Shown: positions 51,401 through 61,778, counted from the first letter of the stretch. The stretch is 64,000 nt of DNA from Puccinia triticina (GCF_026914185.1 NC_070565.1:7068001-7132000); one strand, 5' to 3'. A program made the numbers and translations. Notes: generated from the sequence alone by a model not told the origin.

Positions 51401-53435
51401 GCAAGTTTGGCTTTATTTGAAACATGAGCTCGATCGGAGAGGCTCGACTTTTGGAGAGTGAGGGAAGACTATTTGTGATTGCCGTTGCTGTCTTCACAGC
51501 CTCGCCCCACCATTCCGGGGCCATATTGGCCTGCATCATCTGGGTGAGGGTCATTTCAATAACCGTGCGGTTAGCTCTTTCCGCGAAGCCGTTCTGTTGC
51601 GGCGTATACGGCGGTGAGATGTGATGTTGCACGCCTGCTTCCTTAAGATTTTCACCGAGATTCTTGCTTACAAATTCGCCACCACCGTTGGAGATCAGCT
51701 TTTTGAGTGACTTGTCAGTTTGTTTTTCGAAGAAGATCTTGTATTGCAAGATCGCGTCTGCAGCTTCGCTTTTCACCTTGAGTATTTCAGTATGTATGTA
51801 CCCGGTGTACTGATCAACAATGGTCAAGAAGTAGCGGGCTCCGCTGTTTGTGGCTGGCGATATTGGTCCAACGAGTTCGGCATGAACAACTTCTAGGGGT
51901 GCCAATACCGCATTAAAATGACTGTTGAAGGACATTCGAGTAATTTTCCCCTTCATACAAGCGTTGCAGGCCTTCGAGGGTTCCAAGGCCAGCGATTTGT
52001 TCAGCACGGTTTCAATTCGCTTTCTACAAGCATGGCCCATCCTACGGTGCCATAAGTCAAATTCCCCCAGTTTTGGGGTAGGAGCAATCTCGGTTAAGTT
52101 CGCAGTTGGTTGAGCTTGAAGATCACAAAGACCAACTATTTCAAATATAAAGTTGGAGGTGTCAACAGTCAAGGCACTCAGGTTATCAATCTTCACCTCA
52201 AATCCACTCGGCGACAGTACTATTGCGGCTTGATTTTCCATGAGCTGAGCAAAGGAAATTAGGCTTCGAGTCAAGTTTGGCACGTAGAGCGCATCTTTCA
52301 AGATGATAGTAGCCCCGTTGGTGAACCTAAGAGTGGCATTGCCTTTGGCGACCGCAAAGAGCTCCTTCTGATCCCACTTGTTTCCAGTTGAGATACTGAT
52401 GCGAACTGGTGCTGTGGTGTTGAAGAGTTCAATCGAGTTGAGCATGTGATGACTCGCACCGGAGTCGAGGACCATACGCAGATTGTCATCACCGCTGTTC
52501 GGACCTGTTAGATAACCGAAAGTAGGTCGAACGATGTTGACAGAGGAGCTTGTTTCTTGATTAACCGTGGTTACGAGTCCGGTCGGCGGATTGGTTCGGG
52601 CCTTCTTGTACAGACCGGGATGCAGAGTCCAGCAATCCTCCTCAGCATGTCCAGAAAGGGGATTGTGTTTATGATCTCGACATGCGTTTGGATTGGGGCG
52701 ACGCTTTTTCTGGTTATTACCTCTTCCTGGGTGTTGGGAAGCGTGCGTAGCCAGGGCAGTGGATGAGCTGGCCAAAAGCGGTTCGGAGCGATCCATGGTA
52801 GCTGCGACGGCATCATGATGAGCTATATCTCTTAGCTTGGCAATTATGTGTTTCGGATTAGCCAAGAGCTCCGCATTGCTGATTAATGTTTCCATTAGCA
52901 AGGGTCTTTTCCGGGAGATTCGTGCGATGATAGTGCAGCTGAGAATCGTATTCGGAACATCTAAACCCATAGCGGAGAATTTGGCGAGCATGGTTTCCAG
53001 ACACTTAATGTACTTGTTGATATCGTCATTGTACTGTATGTCCTCCCATTTACGCCAGGCATGATAAATTGCCAAGACTGATGAGGAGGCATATTTGTTT
53101 ATGAGCTCCTTCCAGATAGTGAAGGCGTCGTGAATATTGTCATCGGTGATGATATGATTGTAGATGTCGTTGGCCACATGACCGCTCAAGATTGCAGCAG
53201 CGCGCACATACTCCAGCTTCTGGTCTGCGGTAGCGTTTGCCGGCATCGGGTCCTCGATGCACTTTAAAAGACTCTTCACTGCCAGGTAGGTCTTCACTTT
53301 CCGCTGCCAGATAGGGAAATTATTGCCATTGAAGGTCGGACACTTGAAGAGGTCTCGATCATCGCTGGTAGAGGCAGCAGCGGAAGCGGTTGAGGAAGAT
53401 GATGCAGCAGCGGGGTTCTGACGAGTACCGGCCAT
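48459..53435 (-). pseudogene. Copia F polyprotein (gag-protease-integrase-RT-RNase H)
   Basis: It starts at the ATG at 53433-53435 (MAGTRQNPAAASSSS). Gag (PTFNGNNFPIWQRKV) ends in a Cys/His cluster (CRDHKH..GHAEEDC). Protease: MVLDSGASHHML (about residue 322). Integrase: HRRMGH...CNACMKGK, then LISNGGGEF, where the second catalytic Asp is Asn, and QQNGFAERANR. RT starts WKEAELKEA after the solo LTR, and its active site is HVDN instead of VDD. RNase H: YVDADWGNCPDTRRS, STTEAEYKAL, TADFLTKPV. Breaks: TGA at 51343-51345 (KQN-stop-GQKFG), TGA near 49690-49702 (QLDV-stop-SAFL), a one-base shift near 49370, and the LTR insertion. Confidence 0.88.
50022..50807 (+). mobile_element. Solo LTR of family E inside copia F
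   Basis: 786 bp, TGTGGTGGCC...GTTCCACA on the plus strand, opposite to element E. The duplication is CCGC (50018-50021, 50808-50811). It differs from 7087-7872 at only one position I could find. Excision restores the F polyprotein frame between the NHKQAMR block and SDESMYWKEAEL. Confidence 0.92.
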
Positions 53436-53480
53436 GACGGTCTGCTCCTAGTCGTGTGTGAGGTCGTTGGATGAAGCGTT

Positions 53481-53495
53481 CCGAGACTGTAAATC
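53481..53495. other. Primer-binding site of copia F: match to the tRNA-Tyr anticodon arm
   Basis: Directly next to the 5' LTR the plus strand reads CCGAGACTGTAAATC. It shares CGAGACTGTAAATC with the tRNA-Tyr-like segment of E (14495-14508), which is the anticodon stem and loop. A primer ending within the anticodon stem matches the way Drosophila copia uses a cleaved tRNA half. Confidence 0.6.
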
Positions 53496-54272
53496 TGTTA
53501 AATTTCACAAGACTAGGATAGATTACTTGTGTTAGATATTGATAGCTCTGACAGACACAGAGATGGAGAAATAAGAAATAACAAATGTACCTAGGAGCAG
53601 ATCCGCTCTGGTACTGAGTAAGAGAAAAATGTTTATAAAAACTTAGACTGCAGGGCAGCTGGGAATCTCAAAGATCTGAAGCTGATGCGACTGTGGTCGG
53701 CATCAGTAGCTGGACTCCCATAGCGGTGAGCTGAGTAAGACAAATCTCACTTTAGACTTGTTAGGCCTGCGTATCAGCGGTCCCTGATATGCGAGCTACG
53801 AGAGTGCCGGAACTGCGGTTGTCTAACATTTAGTACAGTACAACTGTCAGTTCCTTGCTACTCCTGAAAGGGCTCTGCCGCGATGGACTTACCGCCAATT
53901 GTGGGGTTGGTGATCCTATCGCGGAGGCTGGTACCAATTAGGTCTGGTGAGGCGTCGGATGGGAGTGAGCTGAAGCAGGAGGAAAATCACTCTGATCAGC
54001 AACGACTCTTGTCCTAGCTATGGCTATCCCAGCACGCATGCTTACCTGATAGGTTGCCTGTCGTGCTTGGTTCGCTTGGGCTCTTTGTCAATTGATGACG
54101 TGGCTATGGGGAGAGGAGCAGAGGAATTAGCTCTTGCATATTCCAACCGCCTGAGGGCAGCATGCATAATGCATGCGCCTGAAGGTCGCGCCGACTCACC
54201 TTGGCCCTTTTCGGGGTTAGGTTTAGAGCTCTTGCGCTTCCTCTGATTCGGGGTCAAGCCCAAATCCTGACA
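53496..54272 (-). repeat. 5' LTR of copia F
   Basis: 777 bp, TGTTAAATTTC...CCTGACA on the plus strand, followed by ACCCT (54273-54277). A short open frame inside overlaps the one at the 3' copy and is not a gene. Confidence 0.88.
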
Positions 54273-54311
54273 ACCCTGTAGAGGTAATATATGTTGGTAC
54301 ACCTCACACCT

Positions 54312-54383
54312 GTGGATATAGCTCAACGGTAGAGCAACCCAGCATGCATCAGGGAGATGCGGGTTCGATTCCCCCTGTCCGCA
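54312..54383 (+). tRNA. tRNA-like unit 1 in palindrome, anticodon arm degenerate
   Basis: 72 nt. Acceptor GTGGATA pairs with TGTCCGC (7 bp with G-T pairs), the D-arm is GCTC-AACGGTA-GAGC, and the T-arm GCGGG-TTCGATT-CCCCC has one mismatch. The anticodon region ACCCAGCATGCATCAGGG does not form a normal 5-bp stem and 7-nt loop. If T33 is the T before GCA, the anticodon would read GCA (Cys). It is probably a tRNA-derived pseudogene or repeat. Confidence 0.5.
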
Positions 54384-54536
54384 CTATTCCTTTTACTCGC
54401 TCTACAGGTTATGAGCCCAGCGCTATAGGCAGCTGCGTACCTGGGATGAGCCTCTGGGAGGATTAGTGGGCTCTGTCACCGGTGTAGGTGTACAGGGGGT
54501 GTGTAGAGGTAGTATATGTTGGTACACCTCACACCT

Positions 54537-54608
54537 GTGGATATAGCTCAACAGTAGAGCAACCCAGCATGCATCGGGGAGATGCGGGTTCGATTCCCCC
54601 TGTCCGCA
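54537..54608 (+). tRNA. tRNA-like unit 2 in palindrome
   Basis: Same as unit 1 with AACAGTA in the D-loop and ATCGGGG in the anticodon region. The same doubts apply. Confidence 0.5.
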
Positions 54609-54654
54609 CTATTCCTTTTACTCGCTCTACATGTAGAGCGAGTAAAAGGAATAG

Positions 54655-54726
54655 TGCGGACAGGGGGAATCGAACCCGCATCTCCCCGATGCATGCTGGG
54701 TTGCTCTACTGTTGAGCTATATCCAC
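54655..54726 (-). tRNA. tRNA-like unit 3 in palindrome
   Basis: Mirror image of unit 2 across the palindrome centre, identical in sequence. Confidence 0.5.
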
Positions 54727-54879
54727 AGGTGTGAGGTGTACCAACATATACTACCTCTACACACCCCCTGTACACCTACACCGGTGACAGAGCCCACTAA
54801 TCCTCCCAGAGGCTCATCCCAGGTACGCAGCTGCCTATAGCGCTGGGCTCATAACCTGTAGAGCGAGTAAAAGGAATAG

Positions 54880-54951
54880 TGCGGACAGGGGGAATCGAAC
54901 CCGCATCTCCCCGATGCATGCTGGGTTGCTCTACTGTTGAGCTATATCCAC
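54880..54951 (-). tRNA. tRNA-like unit 4 in palindrome
   Basis: Mirror of unit 1, but with the sequence of units 2 and 3 (CAACAGTAG, ATCGGGG read on the minus strand). Between units 3 and 4 a plus-strand stretch GCGCTGGGCTCATAACC (about 54840-54857) looks like the anticodon arm of elongator tRNA-Met, cut off after the loop. Confidence 0.5.
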
Positions 54952-54986
54952 AGGTGTGAGGTGTACCAACATATACTACCTCTACA

Positions 54987-55393
54987 AACCCCTCGTAGCT
55001 AGACCGGCTGTCGGCCTTGAGAGACTTGCGTCCAGTCAGAACGTGTGATGTCGACGGCCAAATAACCATTTTATAATAAATCAAAAACTCACTTGCCTAT
55101 GGTGGGTACATAGCTGTGGGTAGGCCTGAGCAGCGGTGAATATTGACCCCCATGGAGCAGTAATTAATGCTGTTTAGATATGGGCGACGGCCATGGAACT
55201 AAAAGTAAGCCCACTGCTTTTGTTTATATATAAAGAGATTCTAGGTTCAAAAGAAGCCAAAAAGGAATGATTAAACGTGAGCGTTTTCCATTAGCAAGCC
55301 AAAAGAAGAAGTGTGCCAAAGAAAGAGAGGGAATGGTCGATGTGAGAGTGTGTGTGTGGGATGTGTGAGGACGAGTAAGGGGGAGTGGAGGCG
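54987..55393. other. Non-coding stretch
   Basis: I see no gene or named repeat here. It lies downstream of the phosphatase pseudogene and may hold its 3' untranslated region. Confidence 0.4.
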
Positions 55394-56369
55394 CTAGAAG
55401 AAGTCGACGTTCTCGGTTAAGGTGTCTAGCCAATTGGCGTATTGGATGATGAAATGAACCCGTTGGGGGGTTTCAATAGCTTTCAGGCTGCGGATAAGGA
55501 AGAGAGAGGGATGATCAGCAGAAGGTTCAGGATCTGCAGAGAGAAAGAAGAGCGGACCTTTGTCGTCTGCGGATGACTTCAATGACTCTCTCGACCTGGC
55601 CGAGGACGGAGTTCTTGGGGGACAAGCGGGTACTGTCGACGAAGGAGAAGATGTCAGGGGGGTGAGGTTGGGGCTGAGGTTGGTGGTGGTGGAAGTGGAA
55701 CTGGTCCTGGAAGTTAAAGGAGGCGATGGTCTGATGGTTGGCTTGGTGGTGGGGGTAGTCGGCCAAGGGGGCGTGGTTGGAGGGGTCGGAGATCAGGCTG
55801 GGTCTGTTGATCAGGCCGATCTTGAGCATGCAGCAGCAGGCCACTAAGCCGGCCCTGCCTACTCCGCCCCTACAGTGGCAGAGGACGTCAATGCCTTGGA
55901 CGGTGTAGGACTGGATGACCTAGTTGAGCACCTCGTTGACCTCCTTGATCCCCTTCTGGGGCGCGAACCCCTCGGCGAACGGGATCCGGATGACCGCCAG
56001 GCCGCACTCGAGCAAGATGCGCGAGTAGTCAGGCCGTTGATTTTGGCTTCCAGTAGCGCACATCAGATGTGTTGACCAGGATGGCCAGAAGATCTGAGAT
56101 GTAGCTAATGCCTTGCTGGTCAAAAATGTGTACAGCGGCGGCGTGGCGGAGGCGTTGTTGTCGAGGATACATGCGGGGGGATCCAAGGGGAAGGCTTGAG
56201 GCAAGCTTGGCGCTACTGGCTGATGGTGTATAAAAGGGGTGCTCTTGTGTTCTGATAATCCCCCAGGCGTCCTCTGCCGCTGTACTTCCAGCGTGTGGTT
56301 CGTCCTCACCCCCTCCGCTGTTGCACTTGCGCAGTTTGAGGGGTTAAACTCGTTGGCCCCCCTTTGCAT
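55394..56369 (-). pseudogene. Protein phosphatase (Tyr/dual-specificity type) with in-frame TAG
   Basis: The frame 56369-55920 encodes DYSRILLECGLAVIRIPFAE and EVNEVLN, then TAG at 55920-55922, then in the same frame VIQSYTVQGIDVLCHCRGGVGRAGLVACC. HCRGGVGRAG is the Cys-x5-Arg phosphate-binding loop of cysteine phosphatases (Cys nucleophile, Arg six residues on). A His/Pro/Gln-rich insert (HFHHHQPQPQPHP) follows, then GQVERVIEVIRRRQ. A 68-bp GT-AG intron (55488-55555) joins this to SLKAIETPQRVHFIIQYANWLD, ending at 55394. The fit of that splice shows it was a real gene. The TAG reads as CAG before one C-to-T change. The start is not clear, and upstream exons may exist. The substrate is unknown. 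Confidence 0.68.
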
Positions 56370-57386
56370 AATGCCTTAAATGCGGCGCGCTGGGGGTCAT
56401 TCTCTCACTGTTTTTTAACCCTGCTAGACAGGGATGGACAGTGGGCCACGATGCATCAGCTTGCTGATGTTAGGTGGCTGGTTGCAGGTTGTTGTAAAAT
56501 TGTGGTTTTTGTTGATTTTGGCATTTGTAGAGGGAAAACCCTTCATGTCTTTTTCTGGAAGTTGTAGAGGGGAAACCCTTCATTTTTTTTGTGATTTTTG
56601 GAGATTTGTAGGGGAAACCCTTGAAGTTTTGTTTTGTGATTCAGAGGCTTTAATAAACTTGGATAAGATGGCCTGCTATCTATTAAGTCCTCAGTCATCC
56701 ATCAATCTTCCCCTTTTGTCTTCTTCGCATCCTCCATCGCGCCAAGTTCTTCAAGGGATCACAACACATGAACATTTTCATCTTCGCCATTTCCATTTGC
56801 TTGTTCTCTGATCTTCCAGGCCGCGGTACCGCGGAGTCTCCAATTGAAATCAACTTGCCGCTTCTCGATGTTCGAGGTCCTAGAGTGCGCTCTCATGTCG
56901 TTGTGATGACCCGCCGTTCTATATAACCTAGGTTCCATGACTGCTTCGAGGTCCTCTACTCCGCTCCTATGTCATCGCGCTTGTCATCCAGGGAGTGTTA
57001 CCATCTAGCAAGAAAAAGGTTATACAGGGAAGTAATTTTGAAGAGTGGAAAATCAAGATGATAAGGGATAGATTGGTGAGTTGGAGGATGATGGGATTCA
57101 TTTTGATTGTTTGTTAGAGAGGCTGATTCTACTTTTCTTTTTGTGGTTTTACCAAGGTCTTTGTGAAAAATATGTCATCCCAAACTACTAAATTAATGGG
57201 GGCTGTGTTGGGAATGGAGGTTTAAATGGTTCTGAGGAAGCCCAACTGGATTTAAAATAATAGAGGTGAGTGGGGAAGTTTTAAATGAAGTTTTCATAGA
57301 GAATTAAGATAAAAAACATTAACAAAGGTATCTGAATGTTAAACTGACTCCCCACTTCTACTTTTTTTTTTTTTAAGAACAGCAGG
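56370..57386. other. Intergenic stretch with short repeats
   Basis: Three imperfect copies of a TTTGTAGAGGGAAAACCCTTCA-type unit lie at about 56525-56615, each with a small palindrome GGGAAAACCC/GGGGAAACCC. A T-run of about 13 at 57362 borders the J remnant. No gene is seen. Confidence 0.45.
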
Positions 57387-57918
57387 CCTATACTCTTGAG
57401 AGAAAGGGCTTTACATGTGAAGAAGCAAACCTTCCTTTTAAACTTGTTCCATCCAGTTCTTCCAAGTTGTATGATCCACCTTCTTCTTGACTGGCAATCC
57501 TATAAGGTCCATTCCATTTATTTTCACAGGGTTCATGTTTGATGACTGGGATTCTGTAGGGTTGTCCATAGGTGTGCTTGAGTAGTCCTCATTCTTCAGC
57601 ACAGAAAGCCAGTCCACCTTGTCTGAGTACTATAATATGCTGAAAATGTTTGAGTTCTTCTGGCCAGAGCCATCCAGGAGGGCCAAAGTTAATTACCTCT
57701 AATCTTTCTGCTGTGATTTTAGGAGTGGGAGAAAATTCTGGGGGAAAAGGAGTTATGGGAGTTTGATAAGGATCTCTGGAGAGAGGAGCATTATAGAGAG
57801 GTGGGTTGAGGTTTTGGGGCATGGGTTCATTTACTGGTTTGATTTTTTTTGTAGTGGATTTATACTTTGATGCACATACTAACTGTGAGCCTGTGTCTCT
57901 TATGTGACAGCAGGACAC
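57387..57918 (-). pseudogene. Element J pol remnant with large internal deletion
   Basis: It encodes KKIKPVNEPMPQNLNPPLYN and RLEVINFGPPGWLWPEEL, then TGA near 57589 (AEE-stop-GLLKHTYGQPYRIPVIKHEPC), then directly NKWNGPYRIASQEEGGSYNL and GRFASSHVKPFLSRV-stop. In E these two parts are about 830 residues apart. The joint lies near 57520 and no repeat is obvious at it. The TGA aligns with Arg in E (QRGLLK). Confidence 0.8.
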
Positions 57919-58865
57919 AAGAAAAATGGGTGGGCACTGCTTGGATTTCTTGGGATAAAGAAATCACAAACAGTAAGAGAAAAAGAGAGAGAAAGAAAGA
58001 GATGATCTGAGAGATGATAATCAAGGTTCTGTTGACCTGTAGGTGGGGACTAACATCCACTAGCAATGCTACTCCTTATGGGAGTGCTGCCAAGCTGTGC
58101 CAGAGATTGCAACAGCCTCTTCTCACAATGGAAACGTGGAAGGTATATGAATTAGACATATCTAATCAGCCACAATTTTTCAGACTTCTCTCTGGATAGT
58201 CAAGGTTCTTTAAAGGGAAACCTATGTGGTTTGTTACTGACAAAAACCAAAGAAAAAGAAGGATATGAAGAGGTTTGATCCTTGAGAGTAGATTTCTAGA
58301 GGTATATGTACCTGTGATCAAAGAGGAGAGAAGCAAAACAAGAGAGGAGAGAAAGTAGTCAAAGAGACAGAGAGGAACTCCTCTGAGATAAGCAAGGGTC
58401 AATCAAAAGGGTACTAACTGTCAATATTCCTGTGGGTAACTGGGAGTGTAGTGGCCTTGTTCTGGTGATCCTGGGTTGTCTGGAGGTATGGTTCTGGTCT
58501 GCTGAAGTCTGTGGATCCTCCAGCTGCATGGGGGGTCGTGACTTCGAAAATTTTTAAAGTTGGATGACATAATCACACATGTACATGTGGTTTGGAGTGC
58601 CTGGTAGCGCTTACACATCACTGCTGCGCATGTGCGCCACAACTCAAGAACTCTATGAAGGAGTAGAGTTATTGGAAAGTGGTAAGTTGTAACTAAGGTT
58701 AAGATTACATGAGAAAACAGAATCTGAAGTCAAATCAAGGTTAAACCTTAAGGTAAAAAAGATATAAAATAATTTAGATATAATGGAGTAGAAAAAGGCA
58801 GACTTTAGGCCAGCTGCACTGGCTCTAAGGCTGACACTAACTTATCCTGAGTTTGATTGTTTTGA

Positions 58866-59960
58866 TTAAGCACCTCCCATGTACTTACTCTTGGGAGGTG
58901 CCAGAGCCTTAAACTGACTTTGGGTGGTTGCTGAATGGATTAGGAAGTCATTTTCCCATTTCTGGTGTTCTGGATGAGCTATGGGAACCAAGTAAGTTTT
59001 ACCTGCTTTCATAATTGAAAGACTTTCTGATCCTTTCATTTTGAACCTGATGGTTGCTGATACATCTTTGAGCCAAGGTGTTCCTACAATTGGCTGGATA
59101 TCTGCTGCTGAAACATAAAAGTGAGTGTTCATTGACATATTACCTAATTTGATGGTGGCTCCTTCTGCAATTCCAAGAATTTCACTCTTATGGCCTCCAA
59201 TTCCTTTTAAGTTCATGTTCCTTTGGGTGACTATTAATACCATTCTTGCTGCAAGATTCTTGGGAAGTAAGTTGACTTGTGATCCATTATCCAAGAGGGC
59301 CTGAAAGTTTTTTCCATTTATAGTGGCATCTACATATCCAAGAGGGCAAGCATAGTGGGGTGATTCTGGCTCCAGTTCTTCTTCTTGGTCCTGGTCTTCT
59401 TCTACATCTCCAGAGTTGGTTGTTTTGGAAGGGGTTTCCAGAGGTATCCTTCTAGGGCTGATCTTCTTCTTTAAGACATCCACAGCTCCAGGGGAAATGG
59501 CCAAAATTTCAGCATAGGATAATTCCAATCTGCCATCAGTGAGCATCCTGCTAACTACCCTTTCTTCTGCCTCAGGGTATTCCTTAGCTAATGGTTTCTC
59601 TACATAGGTCTTCCTAGTTGGTTTGTCCTTTGGAGTTTGGGAGTCTTCAGGGGTTTGGATCTGGACTTTCTTGGCTGGGGATTTTCCTTGAGAGGTTGGA
59701 AGAGTGGGAAGGGGAATGGGGTCCTTTTTGAAATATTCCAGAGGTTGGTCCATTTCTAAGTCCATGTGGTCTTCCTTTTCCTTCCTGAACTTTTTGTTGG
59801 TAACTACCTCTTCTGGGTATTCCTTACCACTTCTAGTCCTTTTCCCAATATCACAGTCATAGGTGGAATATAGGTCTTCAGTTAGGTCCATTTCTTCCAG
59901 TTGTCCAAAGGAGGCTTGAGGTTCAGCAGAGTTGCCAGTTTTGAGGGTTCCAGCAGGCAA
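58866..59960 (-). pseudogene. Element J protease region
   Basis: The open frame gives 364 residues. The N-terminal two thirds are acidic and basic low complexity. CPLGYVDATI precedes the retropepsin motif ALLDNGSQVNLLP at about residue 226 and PIVGTPWLKD at about 293. The active-site triplet is DNG where DSG or DTG is expected, so activity is doubtful. The frame has no stop, but it belongs to an element that lost RT and integrase. The stretch 57919-58865 has no open frame. Confidence 0.75.
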
Positions 59961-60043
59961 GTTTAGTATCCCAGGTTGTTTCTGTTCCTGGTGGTATTGG
60001 TCTACACTGTAGTGTAGACTCTACAGCAAGCTTTTAAGCTCTG

Positions 60044-61460
60044 TTCTTTTCCCAGGGGACCATATTTCCATCAGGAAGTCTTACATTATTACCTTCTTTC
60101 TTGAATTTTCCATTCAGTTCATCCAGATTGGCCAGGTTGCACCTAGAAAAAGAGTGGCCCATTTCGTGGCAGTAATTGCACTTGACAGCTGTCCAGTCCT
60201 TATCCTGCTGGGCTGGTTTGTATGGTACATTACTTTATGAGAAGGGGGAAGGTTTCTGGGTATGCCAGCTGGATAGGGTTTTAGTGAGTTCCTCAACTTC
60301 CTTTTCCTGTGTTTTGTATTTGGGAGAAGCATTGTTAGTAGTAGGAGTGACATAGTCAATGCCTTTCCAAACCATTCTCCTAGACATTACTGCTTTCTGA
60401 TGGACTTCTTTATGGATATATGAGAGCAGAACTTCAGTTTCAGGCAGAATTTCACCACCATCCTTGGAGGTATGCATCAATATATATTGTTTCTGACCAG
60501 CTCCTTTGTGACAGCTTGCTCTATTTCTTCACTAAGGGCTTCTAGCAGGTTACCTCTGAATTCCTCAATACTGGAACTGTACCACATTCTTACCAGGTAG
60601 TTAGTGATTGCTGTAAACCTGGTCCTAAAAATTTTAAAGTGTTCAGTAGTACTAATACCCCCTCCCTTAATGGCAGAGTGTACCAGGTCCTTAAGATCAT
60701 GTCTGGTATATCTGACTAAAGGAAGTGAAGATCCAAACCTGTTGTGTAACTCCTTTTTTAGCAATTCCCAGTCTTGATCCTCATAGCCAGTCATTTCTTC
60801 AACTTCATCCTTCAGATCCATGCCTTTCATAAAAGGAGAAATTTGGGTGACCAGGTCTAAGTGAGTGGCTCCATCAGTTCTTCCAGCTGCTTCATATCTT
60901 CTGATAAATTTTTCTATGGTCATGTTGGAACCATCAAAGCAAAGATCCTTATCCAGTGGTTTACTTTTGATTGCTCTGTGATTTGCCCCGGAGTACCTTG
61001 GCATAGCAGGTTCTCCTTCCAGGTAATGACTAGTAGTAGGTATAGCTGATCTAGGATAAGATGGTTGATTTATGGGAGCTGATCCTGATTGTCTGGGCAT
61101 AAAGAGTTCAGGAAGAGGATTCAAAGCAGGGCTTCCAGTAGTAGAGGGACTTCCATTTCTCATAGGTCCAGGGTTTTCAGGTATGTTGTTTCCTCCAAAG
61201 TGTGTGGGATTAGGCTGATTTAAAAATCCTCCAGTATGGGCTTCAGGTTGTTGAGTTGGTCCAAGGTTGGGTTGTCCTCTAGGTTCCATAGTATTTGCTC
61301 CAAATTTTGTAGGTAAGTTTCTTCCTCCAAAGTGGGTGGGGATGTGCTGATTGAATACTCCTCCAGTATTGGATTCCAATCTAAATGGAGGGATGACCAT
61401 TTCTTCCAGGGTCTTGATGATTAATCCAGTGTGGGAGCTACTTCTGGCAGGTCTAGGCAT
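60044..61460 (-). pseudogene. Element J Gag
   Basis: It starts at the ATG at 61458-61460 (MPRPARSSSHTGLIIKTLEE). Two tandem copies of a block of the type TGGVFNQHIPTHFGGRN fill the N-terminus, followed by a capsid-like region (SNMTIEKFIRRYEAAGRTDG, QDWELLKKELHNRFG) that matches E Gag in layout. The frame shifts at about 60480 and again at about 60240. The CX2CX4HX4C zinc knuckle CNYCHEMGHSFSRC lies at about 60140-60185 in the third frame. Confidence 0.75.
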
Positions 61461-61778
61461 GGTTAAGGGTTGATTGTTAAGTAAGTGGAGAGAAGGAGTT
61501 GGGGAGGTGTTCTGTAAGCTGATGATATGGTTGTTAAAAGTAAATAGCCTAAAGGATTGTTCGGAAGGAGTTGATGAAGGTATTTTGTTAAAAGTGGTAG
61601 TTTTATATGGTGTTAAAAGTATGTAGATAAAGTGTTAAGGTATGCAGTTTAAGGTAAGTAATTTGTTAAGTATAAAGGTTTTATGAGTTCACTAGCTAAT
61701 CCTGTAACTATATTAGACTAGGAAATAAAAGTGAGGACTGAAAACTAAAGATCTTCAGGCCACTGTTGGGACACCACT
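61461..61778 (-). other. Leader of element J with primer-binding site
   Basis: Next to the LTR the minus strand reads AG then TGGTGTCCCAACAGTGGCC, a normal TGG-starting site complementary to a tRNA 3' end; I cannot name the tRNA. The rest is A/T-rich leader. Confidence 0.6.

Larger units (their letters stand above)
47682..54272 (-). mobile_element. Ty1/copia retrotransposon F, degenerate
   Basis: F has 777-bp LTRs (47682-48458, 53496-54272), a duplication ACCCC/ACCCT with one mismatch, and one copia-order polyprotein on the minus strand. A solo E LTR (50022-50807) lies between integrase and RT. Without it F is about 5.8 kb. The two LTRs differ at several sites, including TATTAAA versus TGTTAAA at the terminus. 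Confidence 0.9.
54277..54986. repeat. 710-bp near-perfect palindrome with tRNA-like units
   Basis: The two 355-bp arms are centred on ACATGT at 54629-54634, with almost no spacer. Each arm itself contains a direct duplication of about 225 bp, so there are four tRNA-like units, two per strand. Differences between arms are few (for example GGTAATAT/GGTAGTAT, AACGGTA/AACAGTA, ATCAGG/ATCGGG). The outermost bases touch the ACCCT duplication of copia F. Confidence 0.9.

Noticed and set aside
54488..54775. Identical 75-codon frames on both strands
   Set aside because: They arise from the palindrome and run through tRNA-like units.
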